A stretch of 56,652 bases of DNA from Candidatus Krumholzibacteriota bacterium (lineage in GTDB: Bacteria > Krumholzibacteriota > Krumholzibacteriia > JAJRXK01). Positions 50,587 to 56,652 of this stretch are shown here, one piece after another. The position numbers and the translations under genes were made by a program. The stretch covers positions 1 through 56,652 of the forward strand of contig JAJRXK010000094.1 of NCBI GenBank assembly GCA_024276305.1, read 5' to 3'. How positions within the stretch are numbered: the first letter of the stretch is position 1; each line of letters starts with the position of its first letter. The notes below the pieces were generated by a model that worked only from the letters and a program-made list of their open reading frames with translations, did no database searches and was not told where the DNA came from.

Positions 50587-51249
50587 CTACAGCGTCTCGA
50601 GCTCTTGGAAGACCTGGCGTCCCGAGCGCATCCACATCTCCCGGAAGGGGAAAGTCTCGATTTCCATCCCCACCAACTTCTCGGTCATGGGGTGCGAGTG
50701 GATGGTGAGCGAGCCCGTCTCCTCCTCGTGATCGGTGAAATCTCCCTGCAGGTTCATGTCGACCTTGTAACGGGAATCCTCATCGGTCATGAAACACTGA
50801 TAGAGATGGTCGACCTTCTCCCAATGATGGGCACTGATCGCGATGTCGAGAATCGGCCGATCTCCCTCGAAGGCGTGGGCTTCCACCCGGTCGCCATCCA
50901 AGTCGAAGCTCACCCGGATGTCCGCCATGTAGTGAGGAAGATGCCATCGCTCGATGGCGTGGTCCCGAGAGGCCTCACTACTGGTCGCCACCACAAAAGG
51001 ATGGAATGCGGACTGGGGGAAAGCTCCACCCGCCTCGACGATGGGGGGAACGATCACCGCGAGGACGAGCTCCTGATAGGATCCGACCTCGCTCCCCGTG
51101 AAATCGAATGCGGTGACGGCGAGAACCGCCGTCTCGTGCTGCTTCTCCAGAGGTGGCAGATGCGCGGGCAAGAGCCGACGCGCGTCCTCCGCCGGCATCT
51201 CGAAAAAGCCGTTGATCGCCTCGGAGAACTCATAGGTCGTCAGGGACAT
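50587..51249 (-). CDS. acetoacetate-decarboxylase-like protein
   Basis: A 220-aa protein resembling the ADC superfamily: PAEDARRLLPAHLPPLEKQH near the N-terminus, then VLAVTAFDFTGSEVGSYQEL and VLAVIVPP, which matches the G.(V/I)G.Y.E(L/V) strand of ADC folds. The middle contains FHPFVVATSSEASRDHAIER. I cannot confidently place the active-site lysine, so decarboxylase activity is not claimed. Relatives include proteins of unknown function in lipid and polyketide clusters. Its ATG overlaps the end of the oxoamine-synthase gene by 10 bases, so the two are co-translated. It ends in TAG. Confidence 0.65.
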   Translation of the reverse strand: MSLTTYEFSEAINGFFEMPAEDARRLLPAHLPPLEKQHETAVLAVTAFDFTGSEVGSYQELVLAVIVPPIVEAGGAFPQSAFHPFVVATSSEASRDHAIERWHLPHYMADIRVSFDLDGDRVEAHAFEGDRPILDIAISAHHWEKVDHLYQCFMTDEDSRYKVDMNLQGDFTDHEEETGSLTIHSHPMTEKLVGMEIETFPFREMWMRSGRQVFQELETL

Positions 51250-52625
51250 AGTCCGTTCCGCCTCAAGACTCGGATGAGAATGTCCGCCCCCTCCTCGAGG
51301 TCGGGGCGTTGGTGAGCTGCCGAGAGCGAGATCCGAACGCGCGAGCGGTGCTTGCCCACCGCGGGGTAGCGAACCGGATTCAGGTACACGCCCTCGTGAT
51401 TGAGTTGCTCCACAATAGAGAAAATCCGCTTGTCGTCACGCACGAAGACCGGAATGACCTGCGATGCGGAATCTCCGATATCCACTCCGGCATCGCGCAA
51501 ACGGGTCTGCATGAACGCGACATTGTCGTGGAGCTTGGTCCGCAGCTCGGGCTCGTCCTCGACGATCTGGAGGGAGCGCAAGAGTCCAGCCGCGATCGCC
51601 GGCGGCATGGCGCAGGAGAACACCCGCGATCGAGCGAATCCCCGGAGGTAGTTGATGAGCTTGGAGGAGCCCGCCACGAAGCCTCCCACTCCGCCAAGGG
51701 TCTTGGAGAAGGTCCCCACGTGGATGTCGACTTCGTCGTCGAGTCCGAAGTGCTCGGCCACCCCTCGCCCATTCTCACCGAAGAGGAAACTCGAATGGGC
51801 TTCGTCGATGAGAATGCGGGCGTTGTAGCGTTTGGACACCTCGACGATGTCGGGCAGGTTCGCCAGATCGCCGTCCATCGAATAGACGCCCTCGACGACC
51901 ACGAGCTTCTTGCCGTCGAAGCGCTTGAGCTTGCGCTCGAGGTCATTGGCATCGTTGTGCCGGAAGAACAGCGGTTTGGCCTTGGAGAGGATGATTCCAT
52001 CGACGATCGAGGCATGGGCGTATTGGTCGGCCAGCACCAAGTCCCCCGGCCGCATCAGACCCGAGATCAGTCCCAGATTCGCACTGTATCCGGTGGGGAA
52101 GAGAAGCACGTCCTCCTTGCCCTTGAAGCGCGCGAGCTCCAGCCGCAGCTTCTCGTGAAGATCGAAGAATCCGCTCAGGATGGGCGAGCCGCTGGCCCCC
52201 AGCCCGTAGCGCTGGAGAGCCTCGGTCGCGACGTCGATGACTTCCTGGCGATAGGACAGGCCAAGGTAGTTGTAGGACGCGAGGTTGATGAGCCCCTTGA
52301 GGACCTTGTGTCCCTTGGTCTCCCGCACATCCACCCGGGTTCCGGGCGCCGACTCCATGGGCTGACCGAAGAGGTAGTATCCCTCGGGCCGAGCCCACTG
52401 CCACCAATCGTCGAAGGGCGTGAGCATGTCGAAGGCGTCGTGCCCCACCCCGAAATAGAAATTGCTGTAGTCATAGTCCTGGAAGTCCTGCTCCCTCGAC
52501 GCGGGCTCGAGCGCAGGTCCGCCTGGACCCGTCTCGTCGAGGGCTTCCTGCTGCCGCGCGGCATCGATTTGGCTGCGACGATTGGACTTCATTGACGCTG
52601 GCGTGGAATCGGGACTAGGTTTCAT
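51240..52625 (-). CDS. alpha-oxoamine synthase (serine palmitoyltransferase / AONS-like)
   Basis: A 461-aa PLP enzyme of the alpha-oxoamine synthase family, which condenses an amino acid with an acyl-CoA or acyl-ACP thioester. Core motifs are NLASYNYLGLS, YGLGASGSPILSGFFDLHEK, LLFPTGYSANLGLISGLM, LIDEAHSSFLFGENGRGVAE (with PLP-binding Asp274 and His277) and the Schiff-base Lys308 in HVGTFSKTLGGVGGFVAGSS. An N-terminal extension of about 110 residues (YDYSNFYFGVGHDAFDMLTP, EGYYLFGQPMESAPG) is longer than in BioF or Kbl and more like SPT-type enzymes. No bio genes are nearby, and a lipid kinase and decarboxylase-like gene follow. A sphingolipid-type role is therefore favoured over biotin. Confidence 0.85.
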   Translation of the reverse strand: MKPSPDSTPASMKSNRRSQIDAARQQEALDETGPGGPALEPASREQDFQDYDYSNFYFGVGHDAFDMLTPFDDWWQWARPEGYYLFGQPMESAPGTRVDVRETKGHKVLKGLINLASYNYLGLSYRQEVIDVATEALQRYGLGASGSPILSGFFDLHEKLRLELARFKGKEDVLLFPTGYSANLGLISGLMRPGDLVLADQYAHASIVDGIILSKAKPLFFRHNDANDLERKLKRFDGKKLVVVEGVYSMDGDLANLPDIVEVSKRYNARILIDEAHSSFLFGENGRGVAEHFGLDDEVDIHVGTFSKTLGGVGGFVAGSSKLINYLRGFARSRVFSCAMPPAIAAGLLRSLQIVEDEPELRTKLHDNVAFMQTRLRDAGVDIGDSASQVIPVFVRDDKRIFSIVEQLNHEGVYLNPVRYPAVGKHRSRVRISLSAAHQRPDLEEGADILIRVLRRNGLCP

Positions 52626-52766
52626 TTCGATCTCTGGGGATCATAGGGGAAGGTTCACGACTTGGGGAAGCCTTTGTCGGGCTCCTCTGCGTTCCCGCGA
52701 AGGGGGGACCGCAGCTCGCCCCGACCCGAAACCGAGCCGAATCCAGGCGAACACCCGTGGAGTGCG
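52626..52766. promoter_or_regulatory. divergent promoter region of the two lipid operons
   Basis: The 141 bases between the oxoamine-synthase gene (leftward) and plsC (rightward) must carry both promoters. No convincing -35/-10 pair or sigma-54 element was found by eye, and no clear palindrome. The shared region would allow joint control. Confidence 0.4.
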
Positions 52767-53576
52767 ATGGCCGCACGAGCCGTTAACTCAAAGAATGCCA
52801 AGCCTTTCTGGCCCCGGGTACGGGGTCGCGTCCTGCTCGTGGCGGTGGGCGTGACCTTCGTGTTGGCCGATCTCTGGCAGAGAATCGTGGTCATAGGTCT
52901 CGTACGCGCCTTTCCGTCTCGACGGGACACAATACTGACGAAGTGGATTCGTGGCATGGCCCATTTTGCCCTGATTCGACTGGTCGGAGGAGTGGCCGGC
53001 GCGAAGATTCCGCTTCCGCCGCAGATCGACCCCCACGGCCGCACGCTCATTCTGATGAACCATCAATCCTTGCTCGACATCCCCCTCGCGATGCTTGCGA
53101 TCCGCGACGGCTATCCCACGATCGTCACCCGACGCACCTACGCCCACCGCATCCCTCTGGTTTCGTTCATGCTGCGCTATTGCAATTTTCCCCTGGTCGA
53201 CCCCGGAAACCGCAGCGACGCTCAATTGGAAATGCTCGAGACCGCGGCCCGCCAGACCACTCGGCCCATGCTCATCTTTCCCGAAGGGCATCGAAGCCGT
53301 GACGGCAATCTCCGGCCCTTCCGGCCCGCGGGCACCAGTGCGATGCTCGAGACGGGCGCCTGGACCGTCCACGCGCTGGTCGTCGATGGTTTCTGGCGCT
53401 GTGGTCGACTCCGAGACTTTGCCGACGAAATCGGATTCGTCCGCGGACGGATCGCCGCGATCGGTCCCTTCGACTTCGATCCGGACCAACACGACGCCCC
53501 GACCTTCCTCCAAGAGATGCACGACCGCATGCAGCGGGCTCTCGACGAATTGAGGCAGAGCGATGACGACCACTGA
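52767..53576 (+). CDS. plsC: 1-acyl-sn-glycerol-3-phosphate acyltransferase
   Basis: A 269-aa membrane acyltransferase. One N-terminal hydrophobic segment (VLLVAVGVTFVLADLW) is followed by the acyltransferase blocks: NHQSLLDIPL, which is the NHxxxxD motif, then PLVDPGNRSD in block II, and LIFPEGHRSRDG in block III (FPEGxR-like). It acylates lysophosphatidate to phosphatidate. The start at 52767 follows GTGGAG; longer frames upstream look non-coding. It overlaps the following Tam41-like gene by 14 bases, so its product could pass directly to that enzyme. Confidence 0.88.
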   Translation: MAARAVNSKNAKPFWPRVRGRVLLVAVGVTFVLADLWQRIVVIGLVRAFPSRRDTILTKWIRGMAHFALIRLVGGVAGAKIPLPPQIDPHGRTLILMNHQSLLDIPLAMLAIRDGYPTIVTRRTYAHRIPLVSFMLRYCNFPLVDPGNRSDAQLEMLETAARQTTRPMLIFPEGHRSRDGNLRPFRPAGTSAMLETGAWTVHALVVDGFWRCGRLRDFADEIGFVRGRIAAIGPFDFDPDQHDAPTFLQEMHDRMQRALDELRQSDDDH

Positions 53577-54546
53577 TGGGGACCGCGGGCTCCCCGCCGA
53601 TGTGGCCCGAGCGGCCGAAATCCTGCGAAGAGTCTGCGGCAACGACCTGGTCGCGATTCTCTTCTTCGGCTCCCGTCTGGTGAACACTTCGCCGGGCAAG
53701 CACAGTGCCGCCGATCTCTTCGTGATCGTCGACGACTATGCCCCATCCTATCGTGCCCTCCACCGCGCCGGCCACCTCCGCCGTTCCCAGCATCTGCTCG
53801 CCTTCACCAATCGTCTCCTGCCTCCGAATGTCCTGCGCCTCTTCGCCGAAGAGGACGCGCCCGGCTGCAAGTGCTTCTTCATCTCACGATCGGATTTGGC
53901 GAGGGAACTCGGACCCCGCAGTCGTGACCACTTCTGCAAAGGCCGTCTCACGCAGACCGTCCGCATCATCGCCGTCCGCGACGAATCCACACGCCATCTG
54001 CTCGAGGACCTTCTGGAGGGCGCGCGGCGGGACTCGCTCCGTTGGGTACCCGCCTACCTGCCGCTGCGATTCCGGGCCGCGGACTATTGCGCACGCATGC
54101 TGGAGATCTCCTATCGCTCGGAGATCCGTCCCGAATCCAGAGACCGAGTCCTGGAGGTCCTGGAGGCGCAGGGCGATGAGCTCGTGCGCGAATACGAGAG
54201 GATCCTGCAGGAGCACGGCCCTTCGGTCGGCCTCCGACCGGAATCGGAGGGCAGCTTCTTTCACCACGCCGCATCCGCCGTGGGATTCCGGCGGCGGGAC
54301 GCCTATTTCGGGTGGTCTCGGCTGCGTGCGACCTTGAGATGGCTCAAGTACGTGATCACCTTCGAGAATTGGCTCGACTACATTGCCCAGAAACTGCACC
54401 GTCGAAGCGGAGTCCGCCTGGAGCTGACCGAAGCGCAGCGCCGCTATCCCTTCCTGCTCCTGTGGCCGAAACTCTTCCGTGTTCTGTGGCAGCTCCGGTG
54501 CAATCACACCAACCCCTCTCCCCACCACCGAGGCAGTCGCGGGTGA
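53563..54546 (+). CDS. Tam41-type CDP-diacylglycerol synthase homologue
   Basis: A 327-aa protein resembling the mitochondrial Tam41/TAMM41 nucleotidyltransferases that make CDP-diacylglycerol from phosphatidate and CTP. Visible correspondences with the human protein as I remember it: LVAILFFGSRL (GS motif, 36-38) against YGSGV; ADLFVIVDDYAPSYRAL (51-67) against LDFVFTVDDPVAWH; and CKCFFIS (Lys103) against IKYGVIS. Further matches are KGRLTQTVRIIAVRDE (126-141) against AGRLQKPVKIISVNED, and MLEISYRSEIR with REYERILQEHG against LSYSGDFR with RELYGSILQE. The strongest is the GRL...V.II.V.(D/E) block. Placement between plsC and a CDP-alcohol transferase fits the reaction exactly. One canonical nucleotidyltransferase acidic position before Asp51 is Ala. 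It is not related to CdsA, which is a polytopic membrane protein. Confidence 0.72.
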   Translation: MTTTDGDRGLPADVARAAEILRRVCGNDLVAILFFGSRLVNTSPGKHSAADLFVIVDDYAPSYRALHRAGHLRRSQHLLAFTNRLLPPNVLRLFAEEDAPGCKCFFISRSDLARELGPRSRDHFCKGRLTQTVRIIAVRDESTRHLLEDLLEGARRDSLRWVPAYLPLRFRAADYCARMLEISYRSEIRPESRDRVLEVLEAQGDELVREYERILQEHGPSVGLRPESEGSFFHHAASAVGFRRRDAYFGWSRLRATLRWLKYVITFENWLDYIAQKLHRRSGVRLELTEAQRRYPFLLLWPKLFRVLWQLRCNHTNPSPHHRGSRG

Positions 54547-55286
54547 AGACCGAGATCTGGATCCTCCTGGGCTCGATCGCCACGGCAGCGCTTTCGATGC
54601 CGGTCTACCGCCTCAGCTCCGAGGGACGCCAGCGGGGACGGGACGCCTCCGGCCGCGGCGGTTCCTTCTTCCTTGGCTACTTCGTCCGGGACTGGTTCTA
54701 CTGGGCCTTCCGCCCCTGTTTTTCCCTGCCGGTGGCTTTGGGGCTGAGTCCACTCGTCTTCAACCTCTTGGGGGTGCTCTTCGGAGTGGCGGCCGGCGTG
54801 GCGTTGGCGATGGGGCAGCTGCCCTGGGCCGGCCTCTACGTCCTCCTGAGCGGACTCGCCGACGTGATCGACGGTCAAGTGGCGCGAGCTCGCAACCTCG
54901 CCAGTCCCGCCGGAGCCTTTCTCGACTCCACTTTGGATCGCTACAGTGAGACCGCGGTCTTCCTCGGCGCAGGCTGGTTCTACCCATCCCAGGCCGCGAA
55001 TCTCCTGGTTGTCGCCGCTCTGGCCGGTTCACTCCTGGTGAGTTACACCCGGGCTCGTGGCGAAAGCCTGGGAGTTTTGTGTAAATATGGCGTACTTCAG
55101 CGCGCGGAGCGGATGCTCCTGATGGCCTTGGGGACCATCCTCGATCCGACCCTTTCGTCGGCGATGGGAGAACCCACGGGCACTGCGTTGCTGTGGGTCC
55201 TCGGCGTGATGGCGGCAGGAACTCTCGGCACCTCCGTCTTCCGAACGATCTGGATCACGCGACGCCTGGGTGACGGGGCCGAGTGA
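54543..55286 (+). CDS. CDP-alcohol phosphatidyltransferase family protein
   Basis: A 247-aa polytopic enzyme that joins a CDP-linked lipid to an alcohol. The full signature DG(x2)AR(x8)G(x3)D(x3)D is present: DGQVARARNL begins it, then G, D and D in AGAFLDSTLD. It has about six membrane segments. The start is GTG at 54543, overlapping the Tam41-like stop (GTGA). The acceptor cannot be told from sequence; glycerol-3-phosphate, inositol-phosphate or serine are all possible. PlsC, Tam41-like and this enzyme would supply three consecutive steps. Confidence 0.9.
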   Translation: MKTEIWILLGSIATAALSMPVYRLSSEGRQRGRDASGRGGSFFLGYFVRDWFYWAFRPCFSLPVALGLSPLVFNLLGVLFGVAAGVALAMGQLPWAGLYVLLSGLADVIDGQVARARNLASPAGAFLDSTLDRYSETAVFLGAGWFYPSQAANLLVVAALAGSLLVSYTRARGESLGVLCKYGVLQRAERMLLMALGTILDPTLSSAMGEPTGTALLWVLGVMAAGTLGTSVFRTIWITRRLGDGAE

Positions 55287-55321
55287 GTCCACGCTGGAAC
55301 CTCTAACTCCCCCGTGTTGCC

Positions 55322-56652
55322 ATGAAATCTGTCTTCTTGCCCGGCGTGGTCTGCGCTCTTCTGGTCGTCGTTCTGAGTGGGGTCTCCACCGCTTCGGCCC
55401 AGGACCGGTCGCTCCTCGAAACGGCACCTTCGCCGCGCTCCCTACCCACCGGTCTGCTCACCGAAGCCGACGAGATCTGGCTGGACCAAGAGTCCCAGGA
55501 TTTCATGGTCGCGATCTACCAGAGCCGACTCGACGACGCCCGCGCCATCGTGGATTCGGTCTTGGTTCGGGTTCCCCAGGATCCTCGCAGTTCTCTCCTC
55601 CAGGCCCGCTATCTGAGGGAATTCCTGGCCGACCAGAACACTCACCGGCAGACCATCGAAGTGCAGATGCCTCCGGTCTACGCCGCTCTGGACGATGCAC
55701 GGCAAAAGGCCGAGGTCCTCCTCGACAAAGACGAGGACGATGTCGCGGGACATCTCTACCGGGGATGGGCACGCATGTTCGAAGCCCAGCTCCACACCCT
55801 CTCGGCAAGCTACTGGTCCGCCGGCCGGACCTCGAAAAAAGCCAAGAAGGATCTCGACTTCGTCCTCGATCGTGATCCCGACAATCCCCACGCCAAGCTG
55901 CTGATGGGAGCGTTCTACTACTTCGCGGATGGGCTTCCGAGCGTGGTGAAATTCGCGGCCTGGTTGTTGCGGCTGCCCAGCGGAGATCGCGACCGAGGAC
56001 TGCAATACATCCGCGATGCCTATCGTTCCGGCGCCTTCGGATATCAGGACGCCTTCGCCATTCACGGACTCATCTACTTCGCCTTCGAGGCCGACTTCCA
56101 GAAGTCCCTCTCCACCTTCGAGACCCTCTCTCACGACTATCCCGGCAATGCCCGACTCGTCGAGCCCTTCGCAGTGATCGACTTCTTCTGGCCGCAACGC
56201 TTCGCCATGGACCAGGACCGGATCTCCCGGTGCTGGCAGCTCAGTCAGGCTTCTGAAGATTCCGTCAATCGGGCCGGAGGCCGACGCCTCCGCTACTACC
56301 AGGTTCTGGGGTGGCATCTGGCGGGGCGCGCAGCCGAAGCCCGAGTGGCCATGACTCAGCTCCTCGAAAACGTGCCCTCGCAACCGGACTGGCTCGAGCC
56401 CTCGGTGCGCCTGGCCCTCGCCGACATGTCCCTGCTGGCCGGAGATGCGCAGACCGCCCGCGAGGTGGTCCGTACTCTCGAGAAGGACACCCGGCCGAAG
56501 AAGTGGATGGGCTATCTCTTCGAAAAGGACGATGTCGCGGCTTCGCCCCAGGAAGTGGTGGCCTTCCTCCGCCTCCAGCCCGCGGCCCGCGCGATCTACG
56601 CGGGCAAGCTCGACCGAGCGGCCCGATTGCTCGACTCCGAAACCAATCCCGA
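55322..56652 (+). CDS. secreted tetratricopeptide-like protein (3' end beyond window)
   Basis: Open to the right edge, 443 codons seen. The signal peptide MKSVFLPGVVCALLVVVLSG to ASAQ is followed by helical repeats of TPR type, for example LDDARQKAEVLLDKDEDDVA, GHLYRGWARMFEAQL, DLDFVLDRDPDNPHAKLLMG and QKSLSTFETLSHDYPGNARL. It has no catalytic motif. It starts 35 bases after the CDP-alcohol transferase gene and may belong to the same transcript. Periplasmic TPR proteins usually act as scaffolds. Confidence 0.82.
   Translation, partial: MKSVFLPGVVCALLVVVLSGVSTASAQDRSLLETAPSPRSLPTGLLTEADEIWLDQESQDFMVAIYQSRLDDARAIVDSVLVRVPQDPRSSLLQARYLREFLADQNTHRQTIEVQMPPVYAALDDARQKAEVLLDKDEDDVAGHLYRGWARMFEAQLHTLSASYWSAGRTSKKAKKDLDFVLDRDPDNPHAKLLMGAFYYFADGLPSVVKFAAWLLRLPSGDRDRGLQYIRDAYRSGAFGYQDAFAIHGLIYFAFEADFQKSLSTFETLSHDYPGNARLVEPFAVIDFFWPQRFAMDQDRISRCWQLSQASEDSVNRAGGRRLRYYQVLGWHLAGRAAEARVAMTQLLENVPSQPDWLEPSVRLALADMSLLAGDAQTAREVVRTLEKDTRPKKWMGYLFEKDDVAASPQEVVAFLRLQPAARAIYAGKLDRAARLLDSETNP

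Noticed and set aside
51240-52625. Biotin synthesis gene bioF
   Set aside because: The PLP motifs fit, but the 110-residue N-terminal extension, the absence of other bio genes and the lipid-gene neighbourhood favour another alpha-oxoamine synthase.

Overview
The window is a dense, GC-rich (roughly two thirds G+C by eye), Gram-negative bacterial chromosome segment. Evidence for two membranes includes several beta-barrel outer-membrane proteins, lipoprotein signals, a membrane-bound lytic transglycosylase and periplasmic multiheme cytochromes. A secreted M6-type metalloprotease ends in an NYPNPFNP / FlgD-like sorting region, a hallmark of the FCB superphylum (Eisenbacteria, Krumholzibacteria, Latescibacteria and relatives). 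That lineage is an inference. No rRNA, tRNA, CRISPR array, transposase or phage gene was found.

Layout. 1-6149 (minus): purB (cut by the left edge), a gene-poor stretch with one possible small secreted peptide, then PepSY-TM, DUF4920, an HtrA-type protease, a transaldolase-like protein lacking the Schiff-base lysine, and truA. 6337-11596: a HEAT-repeat/cyclophilin lipoprotein (+) that overlaps tail-to-tail with an MltD-like transglycosylase (-), then lemA and two TPM-domain genes (+). 11613-26556 (minus): an ABC exporter pair, alaS, an M16 protease split by an in-frame TAG, pdxS-pdxT behind a clear sigma-70 promoter, a membrane protein, an archaeal-type proS, a SUKH-like lipoprotein, a GT39-type glycosyltransferase and a GtrA-like protein. 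26770-29277 (+): 2-oxoglutarate dehydrogenase E1 split by an in-frame TAA. 29302-39147 (minus): the M6 protease, a beta-barrel protein, a helical periplasmic protein, an NtrC-type regulator and its kinase, lipA and a metallo-beta-lactamase-fold hydrolase. Good sigma-54 promoters precede the protease and the helical-protein/barrel operon.

40845-47705 is the most striking block. It holds a sigma-54-promoted outer-membrane barrel translationally coupled to a 12-heme cytochrome, a convergent octaheme lipoprotein, a second NtrC-type regulator, and a sensor kinase whose periplasmic domain itself carries two CXXCH heme-attachment motifs. The simplest reading is a porin-cytochrome electron conduit whose expression is set by a c-type-heme redox/ligand sensor.

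47799-56652 is a divergent lipid locus. Leftward run an alpha-oxoamine synthase (serine-palmitoyltransferase-like), an acetoacetate-decarboxylase-like protein, a diacylglycerol/sphingosine-kinase-family protein, a zinc alcohol dehydrogenase (split by an in-frame TAG) and a DedA/TVP38 protein. Rightward run PlsC, a Tam41-type (mitochondrial-like) CDP-diacylglycerol synthase homologue and a CDP-alcohol phosphatidyltransferase, which together could form a complete lysophosphatidate to phosphatidate to CDP-DAG to phospholipid route.

Three otherwise intact conserved genes (M16 protease, OGDH E1, alcohol dehydrogenase) each carry a single in-frame stop. Each stop is one G-to-T change away from a glutamate codon, at a site where Glu fits the family. 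Real nonsense mutation, systematic sequence error, or unusual decoding all need to be separated.
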